Below, piece after piece: positions 37,828 through 49,121 of a stretch of DNA of 64,000 nucleotides. Source of the DNA: Cercis canadensis (lineage: Eukaryota > Streptophyta > Magnoliopsida > Fabales > Fabaceae); the NCBI GenBank assembly GCA_003255065.1, contig QAOA01008363.1, positions 169,610-233,609 of the forward strand, given 5' to 3'. The notes under the pieces are model-generated. The model was not told the DNA's origin and searched no databases. It saw only the letters and a program-made list of their open reading frames with translations. Each line of letters begins with the position of its first letter. Position 1 is the first letter of the stretch. A program made the position numbers and the translations under genes.

Positions 37828-40419
37828 TTCCAGCGTTAATTCCAATAAACAAACTCTGATGGCTGCCCCTTTGCTCTCTACAAAACTACGGTGAAAAATA
37901 AAGTTATATTTCACCTAAGTTCTTGTGTATGTGCTAGAAAAACATTATTTAAGCTCAACGTTCTAGAAGAAAATGTACACTTTAGTTACTTGAATGGTGA
38001 TGTAATACACTTAAGAACAGAAACAGAAACAGAAATAGAAATAGAAATAGATATAGAAACAGCCACTAACAATAGCAGTTACTGACAATAAGTGAATAAG
38101 GTAATTCACTTTGATTCGAAATGACAAAATTTCTACCAAACAAATGGCAGGTACTGACAATAATTTGTAAGTTGAAGATGTATTCATTTTTAACTTAATT
38201 AAAAAAATCCCTGGCATGTGAAAATTCAAGAAGCAATTAGTCCAAAACTAAGATCCACTTTCACATCAGAACAAACATGGATTTCTAGTTTTTATCTTTT
38301 TATGATAACATTCTAGTTATGATATTTGACTCATAGGAAATTGGAATGGGGGGTATTTGAGGTTTTATTAGTTGATGACATAGTTAGAAAACTATACAAA
38401 TAAAAGATGAGGAGAATCATCCTAAAGAGGCCTAGTATTTGTCACTAAATGACAATGTTAAATAATAGGCCAAGGCTCATGCACAAACAGGCTTGGATGA
38501 AGCTTCCAAAGATTGTTATCAAATATATAACATAGCAGCTCTTATGTCAAATATTAAACAAGGGCTACTGTTATGAAAATAAATAGAAGGAATGTCAATC
38601 ACATATTAAAGAGATATCAATAGTCCAACCTTGTACATTCACACAAAATGAACGATACAAAATTTTGGTAACACCTATAATTCCTAGAAAAGATTATACT
38701 GGTGATAATTTGAAGATCTATGAGTTGAAAATATGAATGTAAGATTGCTAAAGGATGACTATATTTCTACATAAGTTTGCTACTCAATCACAGGATAAGA
38801 TGCAGATTGAAAGCCATTCCTCATGCAAAATGTTTTAATCAAATAAACTCACTATTATAATGGCAAAAATGGTAATATCAGTGACTAGGAGTTTTATCTA
38901 TCTAATCTACAATACAGCAACCATACACGCATAAGCCAAGGAAACTAAGAGAAAGAAAGAACAAAAATCCCGAGACAAAACAGATGGCAAAAGGCCAAAA
39001 GCCTTAAGGAATCAGAGCAACAAAAGAGAAACTAGTAATGCAAGACAATTCCTTCAATGTAACAAACCATATGCGGTGTTTCATGTCTCACAAATCATTA
39101 GACATACTGCACAAAATTACTAGTAACTTGGCAACTGAAATTAAAGTAATGAGAAGAAGTAACAAACTATTGTCGTTAATGATTTAAGTATTTCTCGTAA
39201 CAAAGTAAATGAATTTTGAATTCCCTGAAAGCTCAAGATCCAGCAGAGGCCACAAATAAATAAAATAAAGTAAAAATGAAAACTTGGTAAACAAAAAAAA
39301 AAAAAAAAAAAAAATTTGTTTTGAACAAAAGGCACATACATGCACACTCTCCCACAATTTTGTTCATCTAAATGCAAGCTTCACCATTAATCACGTTTCC
39401 CTTCACTATGTAAGAAGAACTAAGAACCAAAACAGGGATGACTTGTCATCAAGGCCAAAAGGATCAAGATAAGCCATCTTATTGCAAAAGTAATCAAAAA
39501 CAGCAGGGAAAAGTTTTACCAATAATCAAACATGGAAAAGCAACCCTCCCAAATAAAAGACTAATGAAGAAAAAAACAAAGTAGTAACTGGAGTCTAGAT
39601 TCTTTTCTAAAATGGGAAGAATTACAATTCTACAGGGGACAACAAGTTATAGCAGACAATGAAATGGTGGCTACATAAAAACTAGGGGGTGAGCATTGCC
39701 ATTGCTACCGTGAAGGAAACCAAAGTGCAGATTGGTTTGCTAACTACAGACTCATATTATAAAAATATATATATAACAAAAAAAGAAAGACTCTGTTATC
39801 AAGGCTGGTACGATCATTAAAAAAATTTACGACTTTCCACAAAGATATTATAGAATATTTATGTAGACAAATAAAAAAAGAAGCTTTAGAATAACTCATA
39901 ATCAAGAAAGAAATTACAAGCGCATTGAACCCAATAAAGAGAAAATCGTGAAGGAGCCAGCACTTAAAACTTCAAGGCATGCTTGGCAAAGAAGGAAACG
40001 AAGAGAAATTTCAATGGTGAACAACAATGCTTCCAAAGAATCAAGCTTTGTCTTGTAAAGTTAAAACCTTTTCAGAAAACCTTGTGTCGTTGATGAAAAA
40101 TACAAGCAAATGGCGTCCAGAAACAACATTACAATGCAATATAAAAGAACGTTTAGGCCTCAAAAACAAAGTGTGGTGCTTACAAACGGTACCTCTTGAG
40201 CTTTGATTCAAAAGGGTTGCTAATATTAGACACAAGAACCCTAGAGCACGCCTAAAAGAGAAGAATGGAAAAAGTTGCACAGATGAGCATTTTCCATTTT
40301 CGCTCTTAGAATCCGAAAGGCTATGTTTATTTCCTTCTGGCGTTTGGTGTTACACTGATATTGTACGCGTTTGAATCAGAGTAGTAGTAGCCAGTAGGTA
40401 AATACGGTAGTATCGAGTT
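37828..40419 (-). other. SUVR 5' region, probable leader intron
   Basis: An acceptor-like CACCGTAG at about 37891-37898 lies 65 bases before the SUVR ATG, and a donor-like AAGAGGTACCG lies near 40190-40200 on the same strand, so a 2.3-kb intron in the 5' UTR is plausible. In between are microsatellite-like AGAAAC/AGAAAT repeats (38016-38060) and an A run at 39291-39314. No separate gene is supported. Confidence 0.4.
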
Positions 40420-41044
40420 TTCATACAACCGCCACTTAAGATTAGCCACGTAGAAAGAAGAGTGTGATGCACACGTGGGTAGTTTAAATGGTGATAACAC
40501 TAAAAACTAAAGAGTATAGAAGTACCTAAAAGATTTCTTAGTAGGGCCCAAATGGTTGCTGGGAAACATAGTAGGAAGGCACGTGTACATGCCATTTGGC
40601 CAATCAGAATCCTAGAATTACTGAAATTCCAAAACTAGCCTCAAAGTAAGGTGTAATTAGAGGTGTCAAAATGGGTTGGGTCCGTTGGGTTGACCCGCCC
40701 AGCCATGCAAAAGGGTTGGGTTTGGTTAAGGTTTTACTGGCCCGTTTGGAAGCGGGTTTTTGAGCCCGCCCCGTTTAGGTTGCGGGTTGGTGGCGGGGCG
40801 GGTTNTTCATACAACCGCCACTTAAGATTAGCCACGTAGAAAGAAGAGTGTGATGCACACGTGGGTAGTTTTAAATGGTGATAGCACTAAAAACTCAAGA
40901 GTATAGAAGTACCTAAAAGATTTCTTAGTAGGGCCCAAATGGTTGCTGGGAAACATAGTAGGATGGCACGTGTACATGCCATTTGGCCAATCAGAATCCT
41001 AGAATTACTGAAATTCCAAAACTAGCCTCAAAGTAAGGTGTAAT
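40420..41044. repeat. 238-base flank present twice around a single N (40805)
   Basis: 40420-40657 and 40806-41044 both start TTCATACAACCGCC and run through GCACACGTGGGTAGTTT and GGCACGTGTACATGCC to AAGGTGTAAT. The copies differ by a few substitutions and small indels. The left copy is followed by the start of the hAT-like element, then the N. The right copy is followed by a diverged version of the same element. Two haplotypes or an unmerged overlap fit best. Confidence 0.8.
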
Positions 41045-41674
41045 GCAATTAGAACTCTCAGTTAGGCCCATTGGACTTGCCCGCCCCGCCATGTACATGG
41101 GGCGGGTTAGATTTATATAATAATGACCCGTTTAGAAGCAGACCTACAAACTCGTCCCATTTGAGTTGCAAATTGAGACGAGTTCGGAGCGAGTTGAGGT
41201 GGGCTAATCCCATGACATAATCATAATTTTTTTTTTTAAAAAAAAAGAGATCAATTAATTTTTAACTACTTTTATCTTTGTGTATTATATATATAGATAA
41301 TGAAGATTGTAAAAGTATTAAAATAATTTTGTCAAAAGAGGAATCAAATATTTTTTTTAATGTGATGAAGGATGAATTTTGAAGAATTTTGTTGGGTAAT
41401 TAGTCTTTTTAGAATTTATTAGACTATTACACTTTTAATATCTTATGCTCTTAGTTTTAGATGATTGATTATTCAATTGTTTAGTATGGTTGATGTTTTT
41501 TTTTTTCTCCCATTTTATAGATTTTTTTTAATCATTTTTTGCAGGTTGGCTCGCCTAACCCACAGCCCACCAGCAAGGCAGATTGGGTTGAGGTTTCCTC
41601 AGCCCGCCTCACCCCATTTACTATAGGTTGGGGCAGGTCAAGCCAAGGCGAGCTAGCCCGTCTTGACAATTCTA
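40658..41674. mobile_element. hAT-like non-autonomous element, split by an assembly joint
   Basis: Left end TAGAGGTGTCAAAA (40658) and right end CTTGACAATTCTA (to 41674) are imperfect inverted repeats of the TAGxGxTGTCAA type common to plant hAT elements. Flanking 8-mers GGTGTAAT and AATGTAAT agree at 6 of 8 positions. Subterminal GC-rich blocks with repeated GGGCGGG / CCCGCC motifs occur near both ends (40690-40800 and 41085-41110; 41560-41660). No transposase. The middle contains a single N (40805) and a repeated flank, so true length is uncertain; from the right-hand contig it would be about 630 bases. Confidence 0.6.
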
Positions 41675-43384
41675 AATGTAATCATCGTGAGTGAGGATAT
41701 TTGGAAACAATTAATATCTTGTGTAATATTAATTGAATCTTCTATAATTTTAAAATTCATTAAAATTCATCAAATAGCCTTGGCTCAACTCGCATTGTCA
41801 TTAGGCTAAAGAAAAGACTCAGCTTACCCCAGGTTGAGAGAACGAGTGCTCCTTGGACGACCATTTCCAAAAGAGCACTAAGTGCTTTCCCATTTACCTA
41901 AGGTAAAAAAAAAATTCATTACAAAATATATTACAAAAATTCATTTCCAAAAGAGCACTAAGTGATACTAAAAATCTATTAGGAACTAAATTGATTGTGC
42001 CTATATATTTCATGGATCAAAAAATGATTTTACTCAAAATATATTTGGAATTGTAATAGATTTTTTAGTATCTCTTCAGTACTTTGAAAATAANGGAATT
42101 GTAATAGATTTTTAGTATCTCTTCAGTACTTTGAAAATAACTTTATCCATTATAATAGTCCTCTGCCAATTTTGATCCACTAAGCTTGTTGCATAAGTAT
42201 TTAATGTGCCACGTGGAAGATTCTACCAACGTTCACTAATGGAAACTAGACAAAAAAACTATTTTAATGGACAAATTATTTTTGAGGGACTAAAATGATA
42301 CTAAAAATCTTTTAATGACTAAATTGATTAAGCTCCCATCTTAGAAAAAAAAAAGGTTTTACTCATATTTTTGAGTGAAATATTGTTTTGGATCTTAAGG
42401 GTAATTTTCAATTTAGTGTTGTGTAGACCAACCTACTATAGCTCTCAATTTCTTTATTGGGGTTTTATTTTTGAAATCAAACAAGGAATATATAATGTTT
42501 GGAATTAATTTCTCCCATAATTGATTTTGGGAAGATCAATTCTCTAGTTACTTCTTCTATACCGTAAATCACTTTATTTATTTTCTTGTGCAAGGTTAAA
42601 AAACTTCTTCTAAAATCAGTTTGATGAATTTTCAGAATGATGGAATCTATGACCCAAAAAGTTGAGAGGCCTTCAGAGCTTTGAATGAGATCATGATCAT
42701 CTGATTCAAACACATCATTCTCCAACTAAAGAGTATGGGATAGCTTCCTTAAGTTTGAGATTCTACAAAGAGATGAGGAAGTAAAAGATTTCTTGGTCAC
42801 GCCAATAATTAAGCAGCCCTCATGAACTGTGATCAAGAAATTTTTGGTTTTATTTCTTCTGTTCCTTCTTTATTTTTTTTCAGAACTTACATTGGAGCAT
42901 GTAAGTGTCTAACTTTCTAAAATTTAGAGCTTAAATTTTAAGGGTTGTCTAATGGTAATGATATAATAGATTCATTTAAATTAGTCAAGACTTGAATCTT
43001 GAGATTAAGAAAGAGGAAGTGCACTCTTAAAATCGTTTAAGGAATTACATAGTCTCAGTATATGAAAGCTTATCCAATAATGCATGAGAGAAAAAAAAGT
43101 TTAATTTGTTCAATTTCTGTTTTATGTTTAATAAGTTTTATCTCTCTATTTTGCGCAAGTTTTCTAGTGTTTAAGTGTATTTTCCCTTCAACTTTATCTC
43201 TGCATACACGCACACTCTCTCTCTCTCTCTCTTTAATAATTGAGAAAACAGAAAACTTTTTAAGGCACTAATTCATCCATCTTGATTACTTTTTGATAAA
43301 TAGTTTTGAAACTTTTGAAAGGGGAAAAGCAGTTTTTTTAGTTCAAATTGAGCAAGTTTCAGTTTTAGGTGCCTTCACCCCCAT
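41675..43384. other. spacer with old repeats, no gene
   Basis: AT-rich. A joint at N 42094 separates two copies of a 47-base block (GGAATTGTAATAGATTTT..). A possible SINE remnant at about 42940-43050 has a TCTAATGGTAATGA A-box-like and AAGACTTGAATC B-box-like motif. (TC)n microsatellite at 43214-43232. Confidence 0.4.
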
Positions 43385-43493
43385 GTTTTTTTAACCAAAA
43401 TGCTTTGGTGTGAGATTAATCTTTGCTTGATCTTTAGCATGCCCAGGCTACTAGTGCTTCCAGTAAAGTTCGAACTCCTGACATTACCTTAAA

Positions 43494-45451
43494 CACTACA
43501 AGAAAATATGCAATTTCTTGCAAAAATTTCTCATGGAACAGAATTCTATGAGAAATTCTTATAGAATTCTTGCGGATTAGCATTCAATAAGAATTTCTTA
43601 CAAAAAAAAATTCCATGAGAAATTCAATTTCTCATGAAATTTTCTTACAAAAAAGATTTCTGTGAGAAATATGGATTTTTCAATGAGAATTCCATGAGAA
43701 ACATAATGCATTGTTTCACTATAGTTGAAATTTGGGTTTTAAAATTTCTCACGGCTTGTTATCCGTGAGAAATTTGTAATGTTATAACCTTATCCGAGCC
43801 CTATTTTTTCTTCTTATTTCAACAAATTTTTCACTATTCTCTCTTCCCCTCCCCCTCCCCCTCCAAGCTTTGCTTTACAGTGGTTCTCTCCCATTTCCGG
43901 CAACTTCCTTCAGTTTCCTGCGATGTTGTAAGCTTCTCCCCGTTACAAAGCGTGGAGCTAATCCTTCCTTCTTGAGGTAAGTGTTTGAATACCCAAATCC
44001 CCATTTTCATTTTGATTTGGGTCATTTTGTTTTGATTGTTTTGTTTTAATTGGTGGATTTAGGTTATAATGATATGTAGAAGTAGTTAAATTACATAATT
44101 ATGAATTGGAGGCATGATTAGTTGTTTAGGTTAGAGTTTATGTTGAATCCAAAATTGGGATGCCCAAATTGACAATGTGTGGATTTTATTTTGTTAAATT
44201 TGTTTAGGGGTTTTGTTGTATGGGTGATTTGAGGTTGTTTTATGATTTTTTGGTATTTTTTTTATGGATTATGAAATTTATGTACTCTTGGGGTAATTAT
44301 GTTCAAATTTAAAAATAGAAAATAGGGATGATGTAAATTTTTTTAGGGCTTTTAATGTATGATATGATTAGTTTAGTTTTATATTTTTTTGTGATTTTTC
44401 TTTATGTTCGAGTGTTTTGGATGGATATGCTCCTTTTGTAGTTACTGAAGCTGCTCTTATCATTCTCATAAATGAAATGATTATGATATCTTCCTCGCAA
44501 CATATTTATGTGGTTTATAGAGCAAATTCAAGGTTTCAAATTCTTGTTATTGTGCTCAGTGACTATGGAAAAGTAAGGAAGTGGCCAAAATTTGACTTGC
44601 ATGGCTAAAATTATTAGTTACCAATGTTTTACACTTTGAGTGACTATGTGTTGTTCCTAAAATGTTTCAAAAAGTGATGTTCAATCTAAGGCATTTCAAG
44701 CTGTTAAATGTGCTTAATTTTTTTTTTTCATATTTGACAAGTGTTTGATAATATTTCGGTACCAAGTCCATGAGGAATGTTGGAGACTACGAAGTCATCA
44801 ACAAGACAATTGAGAAATTGGGAAAAAGGCACCAGGAGCATATTGCAGTCTATGGTGAAGGCAATTCTACTAACTTTGTACTAGATCATGGAAAAAATCA
44901 ATGATAATGCAGAATATATGAAAAATTGCCTCTACATTTGTTTATTTTCTTGGGATTTTTCTGTTTTGTTATAAGTCTAGGGTTGAGAAATTTTATTAAT
45001 TTATAGTTAGTTTCTTATCATTGCTTAAGTTAGTTTCTGTTTTGGATTATAAAATGTGTAAAGTCTAAGACTAAACTCTGTAAAATTTGTTTAAATGTGA
45101 TAATATATGATTTTTTGTTAACATTTTTTTGGATTTTTGTTTTTGTTTTTTTGTAATTTATTTAGTATTGACATAAAAAATCAATTAAAAAAAAACTTGA
45201 AAAATTTCTCAATGACAAAAATTCATGAGAAATTCCACAAGAATTTTTTTTTTCAATATTTCTCACATCAAAAGTAAGTTCGTGAGAATTTTTTTACAGA
45301 ATAAAATTCTGTAAGAAATTTGATTTGTCACACTGGTTTTTCTCTCGCCCCAAAATTCATGAAAAAGTCTGCGATAAACCTGTTTCTCATAAAACTTTAG
45401 GCATTTTCTCATAGATTTTGTCGGTGAAAAAATACCTATTTTCTTGTAATG
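43494..45451. mobile_element. CACTA (En/Spm) non-autonomous element carrying a glutamine synthetase exon fragment
   Basis: The left end is CACTACAAGAAAATATG and the right end reads, on the other strand, CATTACAAGAAAATAGG: canonical CACTA termini with one change on the right. Both sides have the 3-base AAA (43491-43493 and 45452-45454), the right target length. Subterminal regions (43510-43760 and 45200-45440) are filled with short TTTCTCATGRAATT-like repeats in both orientations, typical of this superfamily. No transposase. The interior includes a CT-rich leader-like stretch (43830-43980) with a possible GGTAAGTG donor, long T-rich intron-like sequence, and a glutamine synthetase exon piece at 44761-44865. 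Confidence 0.85.
44761..44865 (+). pseudogene. captured fragment of a cytosolic glutamine synthetase (GS1) exon
   Basis: The translation [20 protein letters not shown] then [15 protein letters not shown] matches the GS1 segment TKSMRNDGGYEVIKKAIEKL / GLRHKEHIAAYGEGN, with about ten changes. It is preceded by a T-rich intron-like tract ending CGG where the parent gene's acceptor AG would be, so intron sequence came along. After GEGN the homology stops. It is out of any larger gene and diverged at conserved sites (for example NDGG to NVGD), so it is a non-functional passenger within the CACTA element. Confidence 0.8.
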
Positions 45452-45525
45452 AAAATTCGCCTCATATAGAGCTCAATTTGCCAACTGAACCACACCAAAT
45501 AATTGTTGAAGTGAAATTTGATGCT

Positions 45526-48500
45526 GGGATAATAAACAATCATTTTCGCTTGATCAATTTTTAGCACAATATCAAAGGTTCTGCGTATGGATTATTGAAA
45601 TCCTCACAGCAGCTTTTTGGAATTTCATATCACATGCTGCAGAGCGAACGGACTTCACTGGCATGTTTCATTGAAGACCTCTGATTATGGTTTATTGAAT
45701 CATATAACAATAACTTGGAAAATGGTTTTATTTTCATTTTATCTTTCAAGTAGTTACAAGAACATACAATGATACATGCTGTTTTTATTTTATTATTATT
45801 TTTGTGTAAGTTTAGAAATTGTTTAGACTCCGCCAGAATCAAAAGCAAAGTTAAGTGAGAATGTGAGATGCCTTACCGCATACAATACTCATTCCACAAG
45901 ATCAAAATGCAAACCCAAGCATGCTCTTTATTTTACAAGATTACTGGCTTCCTCTACTATCCCATTACACTCTATCTATGACCCATTTACAAACCCATCT
46001 TGACTAAACACTTTCAACTTTGAGACAATTATAAATACACTCTACCTAATAATAGCAAACATGGTTGAGGTCCTGGGTTGGAATTTTTATTTGCTTATAT
46101 ATCTTCGGNAGATCAAAATGCAAACCCAAGCATGCTCTTTGTTTTACAAGATTACTGGCTTCCTCTACTATCCCATTACACTCTATCTATGGCCCATTTA
46201 CAAACCCATCTTGACTAAACACTTTCAACTTTGAGACAATTATAAATACACTCTACCTATGACCCATTTGGCTAGAATAATTCTACTTGTATAATAATTA
46301 ACCTCACAAACTAACATTTTAGCAAAATTTAAGTCTAACAAAAAACAAAATGAAAACAAGAGCATCAGATTATGCAAATATGCTAACACAAACATACACA
46401 TCACGATCCACGGATCTCCCAAACATGGTTGAGGTCCTGGGTTTGAATTTTTATTTGCTTATATATCTTCGGCTAAAAAATCTAGCTATATCTACCTAAT
46501 AATAGCAAAAAAATAAAAGGTACTGTGAAGTTAACTAGTATACAAGTAGCATTACTAGTTTATCAAACTTGTAACAGTACTGAGTATATGCATTACTTTC
46601 ATATTGTGATATCTTCTAACTCAATCACCCTGCAGGAGTTGGCACTTGCCACCCAGGACCACAGGCATTACCTAATTTTCAACCAGCAACAGATGGGCCT
46701 CATATCCTTATTTAGCAGTTTTTATACCAAATTCTTTGACTTTTCTCTTTTCTTGCTCACTACCAACTTCTGGCACACGTCTAGAAGGGAAAATAGAAGT
46801 CAAATGATAGTTATAATATAAACATCCCTAGATAGTGACTTAGCTTCTTACACTTACTGCATTGCACGTTTTGTTCAAGCTTATGTAAGCATGATATAAA
46901 CAAGAAAACAGAATGTCTGTACTTAATGGCTGAGAAAACGATTTCTCACAAAGTGAAATAAAAGATTACAGGAAAAACTATGATTTACACTTGTAAGTTA
47001 TATTAGAGCAAAACTATGATTTATGCATTTACATAGACTCTAAAGGATGAACATATACCCTGGAAAAATATAGGATAATGTAAAGAAAATGTAAGAATCT
47101 TGCTTTCAGGAACTAAGCACAAAAGTGGTACAGATATGTGAGATATCAGACAATGGTGTAGAATATTGAAACAAGTTAATAGGAACACCCTCGGTTTCAA
47201 CCAGATTCACATGCATTCAACAGCTTGCATCACAACCAGTAACTGCAGCAAACCAAACACGAAAAATACCCCTAGCAACTAGAGAGCAGCCAGTTTCAGG
47301 ACAGAGTGAATGGAAAAATAGAATTGCTTGCTTTAAACTATGCAGAAATGTAAACTTGCACCTTATGTAGCCTTATGTATTCATGAATTTAAGGAATTGA
47401 AAAAAAAGTTACCATCCATGGCCAAAAGTCTGAAGTGGACAAAAATATATGGATAATCAAGTGTAGAGCCAAGAAACTCCCAAACATTTTCATATGAATA
47501 CTAAAGATTCATCTACATTCTCGTTTACTTCAGAAATTAAGTGATCCCCTTTATAGCCTGGGTGTTTTCTTGATAAAAGTTGACAAAAAATTGCATGTGG
47601 TCAACTCATTCAATAGCACTATTAATTTGAGGATGTTCTTCTTTGAATTACATTATTTGGGATTAAGGCCCCACCTCGATAAGAGAACAGAAAAATGAAA
47701 AAATCTAGAAGAGTAATGATTGCCAGAAGAGTAAGCTGGAAAGTAACAGTACAAAAAATCTATAGAGCAAAAAGATAGTGGAACTAGTTGTTTGCGAGGT
47801 AGAAATATGACACAGAAAGAAGTAACAACTAAAGCCAGAAAAATGAAATAACTACTTCTTCAGACTAACCCTCCAGTACCATCTGATTTACATACAAGTG
47901 AAGTACTGATTAGCACCACATAAGTAATGCACATATCACGTGCAATACACATTGAGAAAATGGTACTAATACCTTGTATATAATTTAAGCTTAAAACATT
48001 TATCTTAGTAAACTGTCTTTCTTCATGAATTGACCTAATTGGCTATTCTTCTTCACATCAAGGTTTTTGTTTCTTCATTTTTTCTTTTGTCTTTTGTGTT
48101 TGCAAATTGACCTTTTACATTTCTGCATACTTTATGCAGCATGGACTCACCAAATTTCATAAATATTTCCGCACAGTTATCTCCCCTCTTTTTCTTTTGC
48201 AGGACATTTACAATCAGAGTGAAGCTTTGTTAATGGTGGTTAATGAGTTTTTGGGTCACTTACTTGAACAAGTGAGATGTGGCAAATTACATGTCAAATT
48301 TTCCTGCACAAGTATAAAGATGACTAATTAGGACCATTGTTGCTCTATCCTTCTTCTATCACCTGCTAGAAAGCAACAAGAAGAAATTAGAATACTATGG
48401 TAATTCCAACCACATTTTAGAGAAGATGTCAGCATTTACCAAGCTGAGATGGCCAAAAACCAAAATCTGATCCATGCTTGATCCTGTTAAATGAAAATTT

Positions 48501-49121
48501 GTCCCCCTATCATCCCTACCATTCTGGAAAAGAAAAGTTGTAAGACAAAAATAACATGTGCACAGAGTCATTCATGTCAAAGTTCAGATTTTATCTAAAG
48601 ATTGAACCATGTGAAGCAGCATCTTGGTAAAACATGTAAGATAGCAGAGAGGTTCCGATCAGAAAAGTGGGAAGTACCATTATACGCCAAGAAAAACTAA
48701 AATACAAAATCTCCGGTATACTTCAAATTGAAGTCCCATGCTATGTAAATTGCTATCTTCAAATAATTCTTTCAGATTAAATGTTGATTAAACTTTGACA
48801 ACAACTACAGAAAATCAAATATTACAGCTAGGAAATACCAAAATTTCTTCCTTAATAACTTTTACATTCATTCCCTTCAATAAAAAAGAAGGGGACAACA
48901 AGCTGGTTACATGGGTTCTGTAATGAATAAAAAGGAGAAAAGAAAAAAAAAAANAAAAAAAAAAAAACAGAACGAATTCTCCTAACTAATGTACCCTGAG
49001 AGTAGTCTAGTATGACAAATAACAATCAAAAACATCTGTTTCGCGTATAAACACCTAAATCTTCTGTTATAATACAGTAAGGGACTTATGACTGCTGAAA
49101 AAACCTCAATTTCTGACTTTG
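45526..49121. other. spacer, no convincing gene
   Basis: Contains a haplotype-like duplication around N 46109 (see repeat entry), a homopolymer joint at 48954, and otherwise AT-rich unique sequence. Short frames at 46525-46821 and 48107-48331 show no domain or signal. The final 200 bases are probably 3' UTR of the DUF3527 gene. Confidence 0.4.
45889..46480. repeat. duplicated segment around N 46109 with an indel between copies
   Basis: AGATCAAAATGCAAACCCAA starts both copies (about 45899 and 46110), and both end with AAACATGGTTGAGGTCCTGG followed by TATATATCTTCGG. The right copy has about 165 extra bases (46259-46422) absent from the left. Two haplotypes of one site, placed in tandem, explain this best. 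Confidence 0.75.

Larger units (their letters stand above)
43385..45525 (-). mobile_element. SINE interrupted by the CACTA element
   Basis: On the minus strand the right piece (about 45452-45525) has TGGTTCAGTTGG, a near-perfect tRNA A box, at 45481-45492. The left piece (43385-43493) has a B-box-like GAGTTCGAACT at about 43467-43477 and ends in a T/A run at 43385-43392. The two pieces are separated only by the CACTA element. A related, uninterrupted copy lies at about 63370-63510. Confidence 0.55.

Noticed and set aside
37828-37914. Upstream ATG at 37914 as the SUVR start
   Set aside because: A likely acceptor at about 37891-37898 lies between it and the WIYLD domain; the ATG at 37827 gives the family-like start MTSKQRKK.
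39141-39377. Hydrophobic 78-codon minus-strand frame as a small membrane protein
   Set aside because: Driven by an A/T homopolymer that gives runs of Phe; likely inside the SUVR leader intron.
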